NCBI RefSeq assembly: GCF_029227915.1
Contig: NC_079880.1
Span: 6,264,001-6,328,000 of the forward strand
DNA length: 64,000 nt
Reading direction: 5' to 3'
Source of the DNA: Hydractinia symbiolongicarpus
Taxonomy: Eukaryota > Cnidaria > Hydrozoa > Anthoathecata > Hydractiniidae
Part shown: piece after piece, positions 51,889 to 64,000 of the stretch
How the letters are laid out: the number at the start of each line of letters is the position of its first letter
How positions within the stretch are numbered: the stretch's first letter is position 1
Position numbers and translations under genes: made by a program
The notes under the pieces: generated by a model
The model's input: the letters and a program-made list of their open reading frames with translations, nothing else
Databases searched by the model: none
What the model was told of the DNA's origin: nothing

Positions 51889-52768
51889 CCAAACGATATT
51901 TTAAATTAATTTTCACCACTAAAACGCATGAGACTTGTAGTTTTCAGAAATGTTTTTATTTATGATGAGACGCTTAATGAAAGTTGTTTAATCGCCGGCA
52001 AACGAAAACCCGCGATTTCCCGTAAATCCCGGGCTTGGGCCGTATAGTCGAATGTATACAAAGAAAGTACCCTGTGAGTAAACTCATTTCCAGAACGATT
52101 TTTTAATTTATTTTTTCAACACTAAAACGCATGAGACTTGTAGTTTTCAAAAATGTTTTCATTTTTGATGAGACGCTTAATGAAAGAGGTTTAATCGCCG
52201 GCAAACGAAAACCCGAGATTTCCCGTAAATCCCAGACTCGGCCCGTATAGTCAAAAGTATACAAAGAAAGTACCCAGGGTGTAAACTCATTTCCTAAACG
52301 ATTTTTTAAATTATTATTTCACCACTAAAGCCCATGAGACTTGTAGTATTTAAAAATATTTTCATATTTGATGAGACGCTGAATAAAAGAAATTTAATCG
52401 CCGGCAAACGAAAACCTGCGATTTCCCGTAAATCCCGGACTCGGCCCGTATAGTCAAAAGTATACAAAGAAAGTACCCAGGGTGTAAACTCATTTCCCGA
52501 ACGATTTTTTAAATTATTATTTTACCACTAAAGCCCATGAGACTTGTAGTATTTAAAAATATTTTCATTTTTGATGAGACGCTGAATAAAAGAAGTTTAA
52601 TCGCCGGCAAACGAAAACCTGCGACTTCCCGTAAATTCCGGACTCGGCCCGTATAGTCAAAAGTATACAAAGAAAGTACCCAGAGAGTAAACTCATTTCC
52701 CGAACAATTTTTTAAATTTTTTTTCACCACTAAAACGCATGAGACTTGTAGTTTTTAAAAATGTTTTC

Positions 52769-55700
52769 ATTTTTGATGAGACGCTGAATAAAAGAAGTTT
52801 AATTGCCGGCAAACGAAAACCTGCGTCTTCCAGTAAATCCCGGACTCAGCCCGTATAGTCAAAAGTATACAAAGAAAGTACCCAGGGAGTAAACTCATTT
52901 CCCAAACGATATTTTAAATTAATTTTCACCACTAAAACGCATGAGACTTGTAGTTTTCAGAAATGTTTTTATTTTTGATGAGACGCTTAATGAAAGAAGT
53001 TTAATTGCCGGCAAACGAAAACCCGCGATTTCCCGTAAATCCCGGGCTTGGGCCGTATAGTCGAATGTATACAAAGAAAGTACCCTGTGAGTAAACTCAT
53101 TTCCAGAACGATTTTTTAATTTATTTTTTCAACACTAAAACGCATGAGACTTGTAGTTTTCAAAAATGTTTTCATTTTTGATGAGACGCTTAATGAAAGA
53201 GGTTTAATCGCCGGCAAACGAAAACCCGAGATTTCCCGTAAATCCTGGGCTTGGCCCGTATAGTCAAAAGTATACAAAGATAGTACCCAGGGAGTAAACT
53301 CATTTCCAGAACGATTTTTTAAATTATTTTTTCACCAGTAAAACGCATAATACTTGTAGTTTTTAAAAATGTTTTCATTTTTGATGAGACGCTGAATAAA
53401 AGAAGTTTAATCGCCGGCAAACAAAAACCTGCGATTTTCCGTAAATCCCGGACTCGGCCCGTATAGTCAAAAGTATACAAAGAAAGTACCCAGGGTGTAA
53501 ACTCATTTCCGGAACGATTTTTTAAATTATTATTTCACCACTAAAGCCCATGAGACTTGTAGTATTTAAAAATATTTTTATTTTTGATGAGACGCTGAAT
53601 AAAAGAAGTTTAATCGCCGGCAATCGAAAACCCGCGACTTCCCGTAAATCCCGGACTCAGCCCGTATAGTCAAAAGTATACAAAGAAAGTACCCAGGGAG
53701 TAAACTCATTTCCCGAACGATTTTTTAAATTATTTTTTCACCACTAAAACGCATGAGACTTGTAGTTTTTAAAAATGTTTTCATTTTTGATGAGACGCTG
53801 AATAAAAGAAGTTTAATCGCCGGCAAACGAAAACCCGCGACTTCCCGTAAATCCCGGACTCAGCCCGTATAGTCAAAAGTATACAAAGAAAGTACCCAGG
53901 GAGTAAACTCATTTCCCGAACGATTTTTTAAATTATTTTTTCACCACTAAAACGCATGAGACTTGTAGTTTTCAAAAATTTTTTCAGTTTTGATGAGACG
54001 CTGAATAAAAGAAGTTTAATCGCCCGCAAACGAAAACCTGCGATTTCCCGTAAATCCCGGACTCGACCCGTATAGTCAAAAGTATACAAAGAAAGTACCC
54101 GGGGTGTAAACTCATTTCCCGAGCGATTTTTTAAATTATTATTTCACCACTAAACCCCATGAGACTTGTAGTTTTTAAAAATGTTTTCATTTTTAATGAG
54201 ACACTGAATAAAAGAAGTTTAATTGCCGGCAAACGAAAACCCGCGACTTCCCGTAAATCCCGGACTCGGCCCGTATAGTCAAAAGTATACAAAGAAAGTG
54301 TCCAGGGAGTAAACCCATTTCCCGAACGATTTTTTAAATTAATTTTCACCACTAAAACGCATGAGACTTGTAGTTTTCAGAAATGTTTTCATTTTTGATG
54401 AGACGCTTAATGAAAGTTGTATAATCGCCGGCAAACGGAAACCCGCGATTTCCCGTAAATCCCGGGCTTGGCCCGTATAGTCGAATGTATACAAAGAAAG
54501 TACCCTGTGAGTAAACTCATTTCCGAAACGATTTTTTCAATTACCTTTTCACCACTAAAACGCATGAGACTTGCAGTTTTCAAAAATGTTTTTATTTTTG
54601 ATGAGACGCTTAATGAAAGTTGTTTAATCGCAGGCAAACGAAAACCCGCGGTTTCCCGTAAATCCCGGGCTTGGGCCGTATAGTCGAATGTATACAAAGA
54701 AAGTACCCTGTGAGTAAACTCATTTCCAGAACGATTTTTTAATTTATTTTTTCAACACTAAAACGCATAAGACTTGTAGTTTTTAAAAATGTTTTCATTT
54801 TTGATGAGACGCTGAATAAAAGAAGTTTAATCGCCGGCAAACGGAAACCCGCGATTTCCCGTAAATCCCGGGCTTGGCCCGTATAGTCGAATGTATACAA
54901 AGAAAGTACCCTGTGAGTAAACTCATTTCCAGAACGATTTTTTAATTTATTTTTTCAACACTAAAACGCATGAGACTTGTAGTTTTCAAAAATGTTTTTA
55001 TTTTTGATGAGACGCTTAATGAAAGAGGTTTAATCGCCGGCAAACGAAAACCCGAGATTTCCCGTAAATCCTGGGCTTGGCCCGTATAGTCAAAAGTATA
55101 CAAAGATAGTACCCAGGGAGTAAACTCATTTCCAGAACGATTTTTTAAATTATTTTTACACCAGTAAAACGCATAAGACTTGTAGTTTTTAAAAATGTTT
55201 TCATTTTTGATGAGACGCTGAATAAAAGAAGTTTAATAGCCGGCAAACGAAAACCTGCGATTTTCCGTAAATCCCGGACTCGGCCCGTATAGTCAAAAGT
55301 ATACAAAGAAAGTACCCAGGGTGTAAACTCATTTCCGGAACGATTTTTTAAATTATTATTTCACCACTAAAGCCCATGAGACTTGTAGTATTTAAAAATA
55401 TTTTCATTTTTGATGAGACGCTGAATAAAAGAAGTTTAATCGCCGGCAAACGAAAACCCGCGACTTCCCGTAAATCCCGGACTCAGCCCGTATAGTCAAA
55501 AGTATACAAAGAAAGTACCCAGGGAGTAAACTCATTTCCCGAACGATTTTTTAAATTATTTTTTCACCACTAAAACGCATGAGACTTGTAGTTTTCAAAA
55601 ATGTTTTCATTTTTGATGAGACGCTGAATAAAAGAAGTTTAATCGCCGGCAAACGAAAACCCGCGACTTCCCGTAAATCCCGGACTCAGCCCGTATAGTC

Positions 55701-56600
55701 AAAAGTATACAAAGAAAGTACCCAGGGAGTAAACTCATTTCCCGAACGATTTTTTAAATTATTTTTCCACCACTAAAACGCATGAGACTTTTAGTTTTCA
55801 AAAATGTTTTCATTTTTGATGAGACGCTGAATAAAAGAAGTTTAATCGCCCGCAAACGAAAACCTGCGATTTCCCGTAAATCCCGGACTCGGCCCGTATA
55901 GTCAAAAGTATACAAAGAAAGTACCCAGGGAGTAAACTAATTTCCGAAACGATTTTTTGAATTATTATTTCACCACTAAAGCCCATGAGACTTGTAGTTT
56001 TTTAAAATGTTTTCATTTTTGATGAGACGCTGAATAAAAGAAGTTTAATCGCCGGCAAACGAAAACCCGCGATTTCCCGTAAATCCCGGACTCGGCCCGT
56101 ATAGTCAAAAGTATACAAAGAAAGTACCCAGGGAGTAAACTCATTTCCCAAACGATTTTTTAAAATGTTATTTCACCACTAAACCCATGAGACTTGTAGT
56201 TTTTGAAAATGTTTTCATTTTTGATGAGACGCTGAATAAAAGAAGTTTAATCGCCGGCAAACGAAAACCCGCGATTTCCCGTAAATCCCGGACTCGGCCC
56301 GTATAGTCAAAAGTATACAAAGAAAGTACCCAGGGAGTAAACTCATTTCCCAAACGATTTTTTAAAATGTTATTTCACCACTAAACCCATGAGACTTGTA
56401 GTTTTTAAAAATGTTTTCATTTTTGATGAGACGCTGAATAAAAGAAGTTTAATCACCGGCAAACGAAAACCCGCAATTTCCCGTAAATCCCGGTCTCGGC
56501 CGTATAGTCAAAAGTATACAAGGAAAGTACCCAGTGAGTAAACTCATTTCCCTAACGATTTTTTAAATTATTTTTTCACCACTAAAACGCATGAGACTTG
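52769..56600 (+). repeat. Satellite monomers without a clear higher-order period
   Basis: About nineteen monomers related to those at 35-37 kb (TACAAAGATAGTACCC, TTTTTTAATTTATTTTTTCAAC) but in changed order. The TACAAAGATAG and GATTTTCCG monomers near 53270-53440 recur near 55095-55265. An ACTTGCAG pair sits near 54570. From about 55950 two close copies of a monomer with TTTTTTAAAATGTTATTTC lie side by side (56155 and 56357). Confidence 0.75.
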
Positions 56601-59600
56601 TAGTTTTCAAAAATGTTTTCATTTTTGATGAGACGCTGAATAAAAGAAGTTTAATCGCCGGCAAACGAAAACCTGCGATTTCCCGTAAATCCCGTATTCG
56701 GCCCGTATAGTCAAAAGTATACAAAGAAAGTACCCAGGGAGTAAACTCATTTCCCGAACGATTATTTAAATTACTTTTTCACCACTAAAACGCATGAGAC
56801 TTGTAGTTTTTAAAAATGTTTTCATTTTTGATGAGACGCTGAATAAATGAAGTTTAATCGCCGGCAAACGAAAAGCCGCGATTTCCCGTAAATCCCGGGC
56901 TTGGCCGGTATAGTCGAATGTATACAAAGAAAGTACCCTGTGAGTAAACTCATTTCCAAAACGATTTTTTGAATTATCTTTTCACCACTAAAACGCATGA
57001 AACTTGTAGTTTTCAAAAATGTTTTTATTTTTGATGAGACGCTGAATAAAAGAAGTTTAATCGCCAGCAAACGAAAACCCGCCATTTCCCGTAAACCCCG
57101 GACTCGGTCCGTATAATCAAAAGTATACAAAGAAAGTACCCAGGGGGTAAACTCATTTCCCGAACGATTTTTTAAATTATTTTTTCACCACTAAAACGCA
57201 TGAGACTTGTAGTTTTCAAAAATGTTTTCATTTTTGATGAGACGCTGAATGAAAGAAGTTTAATCGCCGGCAAACGAAAACCTGCGATTTCCCGTAAATC
57301 CCGGACTCGGCCCGTATAGTCAAAAGTATACAAAGAAAGTACCCAGGGAGTAAACTCATTTCCCGAACGATTTTTTAAATTATTTTTTCACCACTAAAAC
57401 GCATGAGACTTGTAGTTTTCAAAAATGTTTTCATTTTTGATGAGACGCTGAATAAAAGAAGTTTAATCGCCGGCAAACGAAAACCTGCGATTTCCCGTAA
57501 ATCCCGTATTCGGCCCGTATAGTCAAAAGTATACAAAGAAAGTACCCAGGGAGTAAACTCATTTCCCGAACGATTATTTAAATTACTTTTTCACCACTAA
57601 AACGCATGAGACTTGTAGTTTTTAAAAATGTTTTCATTTTTGATGAGACGCTGAATAAAAGAAGTTTAATCACCGGCAAACGAAAACCCGCAATTTCCTG
57701 TAAGTCCCGGTCTCGGCCCGTATAGTCAAAAGTATACAAGGAAAGTACCCAGTGAGTAAACTCATTTCCCTAACGATTTTTTAAATTATTTTTTCACCAC
57801 TAAAACGCATGAGACTTGTAGTTTTCAAAAATGTTTTCATTTTTGATGAGACGCTGAATAAAAGAAGTTTAATCGCCGGCAAACGAAAACCTGCGATTTC
57901 CCGTAAATCCCGTATTCGGCCCGTATAGTCAAAAGTATACAAAGAAAGTACCCAGGGAGTAAACTCATTTCCCGAACGATTATTTAAATTACTTTTTCAC
58001 CACTAAAACGCATGAGACTTGTAGTTTTTAAAAATGTTTTCATTTTTGATGAGACGCTGAATAAATGAAGTTTAATCGCCGGCAAACGAAAACCCGCGAT
58101 TTCCCGTAAATCCCGGGCTTGGCCGGTATAGTCGAATGTATACAAAGAAATTACCTTTGAGTAAACTCATTTCCAAAACGATTTTTTAAATTATCTTTTC
58201 ACCATTAAAACGCATGAAACTTGTAGTTTTCAAAAATGTTTTTATTTTTGATGAGACGCTGAATAAAAGAAGTTTAATCGCCAGCAAACGAAAACCCGCC
58301 ATTTCTCGTAAACCCCGGACTCGGTCCGTATAATCAAAAGTATACAAAGAAAGTACCCAGGGGGTAAACTCATTTCCCGAACGATTTTTTAAATTATTTT
58401 TTCACCACTAAAACGCATGAGACTTGTAGTTTTCAAAAATGTTTTCATTTTTGATGAGACGCTGAATGAAAGAAGTTTAATCGCCGGCAAACGAAAACCT
58501 GCGATTTCCCGTAAATCCCGGACTCGGCCCGTATAGTCAAAAGTATACAAAGAAAGTACCCAGGGAGTAAACTCATTTCCCGAACGATTTTTTAAATTAT
58601 TTTTTCACCACTAAAACGCATGAGACTTGTAGTTTTCAAAAATGTTTTCATTTTTGATGAGACGCTGAATAAAAGAAGTTTAATCGCCGGCAAACGAAAA
58701 CCTGCGATTTCCCGTAAATCCCGTATTCGGCCCGTATAGTCAAAAGTATACAAAGAAAGTACCCAGGGAGTAAACTCATTTCCCGAACGATTATTTAAAT
58801 TACTTTTTCACCACTAAAACGCATGAGACTTGTAGTTTTTAAAAATGTTTTTATTTTTGATGAGACGCTGAATAAATGAAGTTTAATCGCCGGCAAACGA
58901 AAACCCGCGATTTCCCGTAAATCCCGGGCTTGGCCGGTATAGTCGAATGTATACAAAGAAAGTACCCTGTGAGTAAACTCATTTCCAAAACGATTTTTTA
59001 AATTATCTTTTCACCACTAAAACGCATGAAACTTGTAGTTTTCAAAAATGTTTTTATTTTTGATGAGACGCTGAATAAAAGAAGTTTAATCGCCAGCAAA
59101 CGAAAACCCGCCATTTCCCGTAAACCCCGGACTCGGTCCGTATAATCAAAAGTATACAAAGAAAGTACCCAGGGGGTAAACTCATTTCCCGAACGATTTT
59201 TTAAATTATTTTTTCACCACTAAAACGCATGAGACTTGTAGTTTTCAAAAATGTTTTCATTTTTGATGAGACGCTGAATGAAAGAAGTTTAATCGCCGGC
59301 AAACGAAAACCTGCGATTTCCCGTAAATCCCGGACTCGGCCCGTATAGTCAAAAGTATACAAAGAAAGTACCCAGGGAGTAAACTCATTTCCCGAACGAT
59401 TTTTTAAATTATTTTTTCACCACTAAAACGCATGAGACTTGTAGTTTTCAAAAATGTTTTCATTTTTGATGAGACGCTGAATAAAAGAAGTTTAATCGCC
59501 GGCAAACGAAAACCTGCGATTTCCCGTAAATCCCGTATTCGGCCCGTATAGTCAAAAGTATACAAAGAAAGTACCCAGGGAGTAAACTCATTTCCCGAAC

Positions 59601-61180
59601 GATTATTTAAATTACTTTTTCACCACTAAAACGCATGAGACTTGTAGTTTTTAAAAATGTTTTCATTTTTGATGAGACGCTGAATAAAAGAAGTTTAATC
59701 ACCGGCAAACGAAAACCCGCAATTTCCCGTAAATCCCGGTCTCGGCCCGTATAGTCAAAAGTATACAAGGAAAGTACCCAGTGAGTAAACTCATTTCCCT
59801 AACGATTTTTTAAATTATTTTTTCACCACTAAAACGCATGAGACCTGTAGTTTTCAAAAATGTTTTCATTTTTGATGAGACGCTGAATAAAAGAAGTTTA
59901 ATCGCCGGCAAACGAAAACCTGCGATTTCCCGTAAATCCCGTATTCGGCCCGTATAGTCAAAAGTATACAAAGAAAGTACCCAGGGAGTAAACGCATTTC
60001 CCGAACGATTATTTAAATTACTTTTTCACCACTAAAACGCATGAGACTTGTAGTTTTTAAAAATGTTTTCATTTTTGATGAGACGCTGAATAAATGAAGT
60101 TTAATCGCCGGCAAACGAAAACCCGCGATTTCCCGTAAATCCCGGGCTTGGCCGGTATAGTCGAATGTATACAAAGAAAGTACCCTGTGAGTAAACTCAT
60201 TTCCAAAACGATTTTTTAAATTATCTTTTCACCACTAAAACGCTTGAAACTTGTAGTTTTCAAAAATGTTTTTATTTTTGATGAGACGCTGAATAAAAGA
60301 AGTTTAATCGCCAGCAAACGAAAACCCGCCATTTCCCGTAAACCCCGGACTCGGTCCGTATAATCAAAAGTATACAAAGAAAGTACCCAGGGGGTAAACT
60401 CATTTCCCGAACGATTTTTTAAATTATTTTTTCACCACTAAAACGCATGAGACTTGTAGTTTTCAAAAATGTTTTCATTTTTGATGAGACGCTGAATGAA
60501 AGAAGTTTAATCGCCGGCAAACGAAAACCTGCGATTTCCCGTAAATCCCGGACTCGGCCCGTATAGTCAAAAGTATACAAAGAAAGTACCCAGGGAGTAA
60601 ACTCATTTCCCGAACGATTTTTTAAATTATTTTTTCACCACTAAAACGCATGAGACTTGTAGTTTTTAAAAATGTTTTCATTTTTGATGAGACGCTGAAT
60701 AAAAGAAGTTTAATCGCCGGCAAACGAAAACCTGCGATTTTCCGTAAATCCCGTATTGGGCCCGTATAGTCAAAAGTATTCAAAGAAAGTACCCAGGGAG
60801 TAAACTCATTTCCCGAACGATCATTTAAATTACTTTTTCACCACTAAAACGCATGAGACTTGTAGTTTTTAAAAATGTTTTCATTTTTGATGAGACGCTG
60901 AATAAATGAAGTTTAATCGCCGGCAAACGAAAACCCGCGATTTCCCGTAAATCCCGGGCTTGGCCGGTATAGTCGAATGTATACAAAGAAACTACCCTGT
61001 GAGTAAACTCATTTCCAAAACGATTTTTTAAATTATCTTTTCACCACTAAAACGCATGAAACTTGTAGTTTTCAAAAATGTTTTTATTTTTGATGAGACG
61101 CTGAATAAAAGAAGTTTAATCGCCAGCAAACGAAAACCCGCCATTTCCCGTAAACCCCGGACTCGGTCCGTATAATCAAA
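56600..61180 (+). repeat. Higher-order block, 10-monomer period (2.03 kb)
   Basis: CCCGTATTCGG lies at 56691, 57503, 57909, 58720, 59532, 59938 and 60750 (the last as CCCGTATTGGG), giving spacings 812, 406, 811, 812, 406, 812. TCGGTCCGTATAATC lies at 57104, 58321, 59133, 60351 and 61163, giving 1217, 812, 1218, 812. Both series return every 2029-2030 bp, so two full 10-monomer units and part of a third are present, built from 4- and 6-monomer sub-blocks. CCCGTATTCGG occurs outside this block only at 62182. Confidence 0.9.
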
Positions 61181-61473
61181 AGTATACAAAGAAAGTACCC
61201 AGGGGTTAAACTCATTTCCCGAACGATTTTTTAAATTATTTTTTCACCACTAAAACGCATGAGACTTGTAGTTTTCAAAAATGTTTTCACTTTTGATGAG
61301 ACGCTGAATGAAAGAAGTTTAATCGCCGGCAAACGAAAACCTGCGATTTCCCGTAAATCCCGGACTCGGCCCGTATAGTCAAAAGTATACAAAGAAAGTA
61401 CCCAGGGAGTAAACTCATTTCCCGAACGATTTTTTAAATTATTTTTTCACCACTAAAACGCATGAGACTTGTA

Positions 61474-61504
61474 GTTTTCAAAAATGTTTTCAGAAATGTT
61501 TTCA
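61474..61504 (+). other. Out-of-register crossover scar in a monomer
   Basis: GTTTTCA occurs three times at 12-bp steps (61474, 61486, 61498), where a normal monomer has it twice. The first interval is of the AAAAATG type and the second of the GAAATG type, so two different monomer subfamilies are joined at the shared 7-mer one position out of register. The result is a 12-bp gain. Confidence 0.85.
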
Positions 61505-62905
61505 TTTTTGATGAGACGCTTAATGAAAGTTGTATAATCGCCGGCAAACGAAAACCCGCGATTTCCCGTAAATCCCCGGCTTGGCCCGTATAGTCGAATG
61601 TATACAAAGAAAATACCCTGTGAGTAAACTCATTCCCGAAACGATTTTTTCAATTACCTTTTCACCACTAAAACGCATGAGACTTGCAGTTTTCAAAAAT
61701 GTTTTCATTTTTGATGAGACGCTTAATAAAAGAGGTTTAATCGCCGGCAAACGAAATCCCGCGATTTCCCGTAAATCCCGGGCATGGCCGTATAGTCGAA
61801 TGTATACAAAGAAAGTTTTCAGGGAGTAAACTCATTTCCCGAACGATTTTTTAAATTTTTTTTTCACCACTAAAACGCATGAGACTTGTAGTTTTCAAAA
61901 ATGTTTTCATTTTTGATGAGACGCTTAATGAAAGAGGTTTAATCGCCGGAAAACCAAAACCCGCGATTTCCCGTAAATCCCGGGCTTGGCCCGTATAATC
62001 AAATGTATACAAAGAAAGTACCCTGTGAGTAAACTCATTTCCAGAACGATTTTTTAAATTATTTTTTCACCACTAAAACGCATGAGACTTGTAGTTTTCA
62101 AAAATGTTTTCATTTTTGATGAGACGCTGAGTAAAAGAAGTTTAATCGCCGGCAAACGAAAACCTGCGATTTCCCGTAAATCCCGTATTCGGCCCGTATA
62201 GTCAAAAGTATACAAAGAAAGTACCCAGGGAGTAAACTCATATCCCGAACCATTATTTAAATTACTTTTTTACCACTAAAACGCATGAGACTTGTAGTTT
62301 TTAAAAATGTTTTCATTTTTGATGAGACGCTGAATAAATGAAGTTTAATCGCCGGCAAACGAAAACCCGCGATTTCCCGTAAATCCCGGGCTTGGCCGGT
62401 ATAGTTGAATGTATACAAAGAAAGTACCCTGTGAGTAAACTCATTTCCAAAACGATTTTTTAAATTATCTTTTCACCACTAAAACGCATGAAACTTGTAG
62501 TTTTCAAAAATGTTTTTATTTTTGATGAGACGCTGAATAAAAGAAGTTTAATTGCCAGCAAACGAAAACCCGCCATTTCCCGTAAACCCCGGACTCGGTC
62601 CGTATAATCAAAAGTATACAAAGAAAGTACCCAGGGGGTAAACTCATTTCCCGAACGATTTTTTAAATTATTTTTTCACCACTAAAACGCATGAAACTTG
62701 TAGTTTTCAAAAATGTTTTCATTTTTGATGAGACGCTGAATGAAAGAAGTTTAATCGCCGGCAAACGAAAACCTGCGATTTCCCGTAAATCCCGGACTCG
62801 GCCCGTATAGTCAAAAGTATACAAAGAAAGTACCCAGGGAGTAAACTCATTTCCCGAACGATTTTTTAAATTATTTTTTCACCACTAAAACGCATGAGAC
62901 TTGTA

Positions 62906-62936
62906 GTTTTCAAAAATGTTTTCAGAAATGTTTTCA
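62906..62936 (+). other. Second copy of the crossover scar
   Basis: The same triple GTTTTCA (62906, 62918, 62930) lies 1432 bp after the first, i.e. seven monomers plus about 11 bp. Downstream it joins directly to a CGCTTAATAAAAGAGG monomer, so a stretch present after the first scar has been lost here. Confidence 0.85.
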
Positions 62937-64000
62937 TTTATGATGAGACGCTTAATAAAAGAGGTTTAATCGCCGGCAAACGAAATCCCGCGATTTCCCG
63001 TAAATCCCGGGCATGGCCGTATAGTCGAATGTATACAAAGAAAGTTTCCAGGGAGTAAACTCATTTCCCGAACGATTTTTTAAATTTTTTTTTCACCACT
63101 AAAACGCATGAGACTTGTAGTTTTCAAAAATGTTTTCATTTTTGATGAGACGCTTAATGAAAGAGGTTTAATCGCCGGAAAACCAAAACCCGCGATTTCC
63201 CGTAAATCCCGGGCTTGGCCCGTATAATCGAATGTATACAAAGAAAGTACCCTGTGAGTAAACTCATTTCCAGAACGATTTTTTAATTTATTTTTTCAAC
63301 ACTAAAACGCATGAGACTTGTAGTTTTCAAAAATGTTTTCATTTTTGATGAGACGCTTAATGAAAGAGGTTTAATCGCCGGCAAACGAAAACCCGAGATT
63401 TCCCGTAAATCCCGGGCTTGGCCCGTATAGTCAAAAGTATACAAAGATAGTACCCAGGGAGTAAACCCATTTCCCGAACCATTTTTTAATTTATTTTTTC
63501 ACCACTAAAACGCATGAGACTTGTAGTTTTCAAAAAGGTTTTCATTTTTGGTGAGACGCTGAATAAAAGAAGTTTAATCGCCGGCAAACGAAAACCTGCG
63601 ATTACCCGTAAATCCCGGACTCGGCCCGTATAGTCAAAGGTATACAAAGAAAGTACCCAGAGAGTAAACTCATTTCCCAAACGATATTTTAAATTTATAT
63701 TTTACCACTAAAGCCCATGAGACTTGTAGTTTTTAAAAATGTTTTCATTTTTGATGAGACGCTGAATAAAAGAAGTTTAATCGCCGGCAAACGAAAACCC
63801 GCAATTTCCCGTAAATCCCGGTCTCGGCCCGTGTAGTCAAAAGTATACAAGGAAAGTACCCAGTGAGTAAACTCATTTCCCTAACGATTTTTTAAATTAT
63901 TTTTTCACCACTAAAACGCATGAGACTTGTAGTTTTCAAAAATGTTTTCATTTTTGATGAGACGCTGAATAAAAGAAGTTTAATCGCCGGCAAACGAAAA
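62937..64000 (+). repeat. Terminal satellite monomers of the window
   Basis: Five monomers of mixed subfamilies, including one with GCCGGAAAACCAAAACC (near 63175, also near 61947). The last ones resemble the 5.6-8 kb block (GTCAAAGGTATAC, CCCAGAGAG, TTTATATTTTACC). The array continues past the end of the window. Confidence 0.9.

Larger units (their letters stand above)
37645..52768 (+). repeat. Segmental duplication of the array, copy B (15.1 kb)
   Basis: Copy B of 25360-37446. It equals copy A plus two internal tandem duplications, 1420 bp (7 monomers) near 40.5-43.3 kb and 1618 bp (8 monomers) near 48.65-51.9 kb; 12.09 + 1.42 + 1.62 gives the observed 15.1 kb. It includes the second LINE fragment with identical flanks. 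The few base differences from A favour a real, very recent duplication, although an assembly error or merged haplotypes cannot be excluded from sequence alone. Confidence 0.88.
39363..64000 (+). repeat. 203-bp satellite array, right arm
   Basis: About 121 monomers in the same orientation, running off the window end inside a monomer. It contains the rest of segment B, an irregular stretch, the 2.03-kb higher-order block and the crossover scars listed separately. No non-satellite DNA was seen in it. Confidence 0.98.

Noticed and set aside
37645-52768. Copy B dismissed as a pure assembly artefact
   Set aside because: Copy B differs from A by several substitutions, a 1-bp indel and two multi-monomer duplications, which favours a real duplication. 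Not fully excluded; long-read support is needed.
1-64000. CRISPR array or other spacer-type repeat
   Set aside because: The whole ~203-bp unit is repeated; there are no short identical repeats separated by unrelated spacers and no cas-like genes.

Overview
The window is one continuous block of eukaryotic tandem satellite DNA. No host gene, tRNA, rRNA, CRISPR array or bacterial-type operon is visible. The repeat unit is about 203 bp (commonly 202-203), all copies run head to tail in one orientation, and both window ends lie inside the array, so the array exceeds 64 kb. After removing two inserted elements about 60.9 kb of satellite remain, roughly 300 monomers. A typical monomer has 76 G+C in 203 bp (37%) and 12 CpG, a CpG observed/expected near 1.7. 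That argues against heavy germline CpG methylation and would suit many invertebrates, including insects. The species cannot be assigned from this sequence.

The only other DNA is a 5'-truncated non-LTR (LINE-type) retrotransposon on the minus strand at 25538-27077. It recurs, apparently identical, at 37823-39362. It holds part of a reverse transcriptase (palm motifs including FADD), a C-terminal tail and 3' UTR, and a 20-21 nt poly(A). It is dead: a 1-bp deletion and an in-frame TGA interrupt the reading frame. Both copies sit at the same place in the monomer with the same flanking satellite, so one insertion was later copied by a segmental duplication of the array.

Layout by diagnostic monomer variants: 0.36-1.66 kb, 3-monomer (606 bp) period; 1.77-3.06 kb, 4-monomer (809 bp); 3.06-5.47 kb, mostly irregular; 5.48-9.71 kb, 5-monomer (1015 bp); 9.87-14.6 kb, alternating 4- and 3-monomer spacing (812/609, sum 1421 bp); 14.7-18.4 kb and 19.8-24.8 kb, mosaics of recopied blocks; 25.36-37.45 kb, segment A with the first LINE; 37.65-52.77 kb, segment B with the second LINE, enlarged by a 7-monomer and an 8-monomer internal duplication; 52.8-56.6 kb, irregular; 56.6-61.2 kb, 10-monomer (2.03 kb) period; 61.2-64 kb, irregular, with two out-of-register crossover scars.

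The many short open frames of 61-122 codons are the same monomer read in one frame and are not annotated as genes. The biological content is therefore structural: a large, locally homogenised, higher-order satellite of centromeric or pericentromeric type, with a LINE marker that lets the order of several amplification events be read. Centromere function is inference. No new gene-based system was found.
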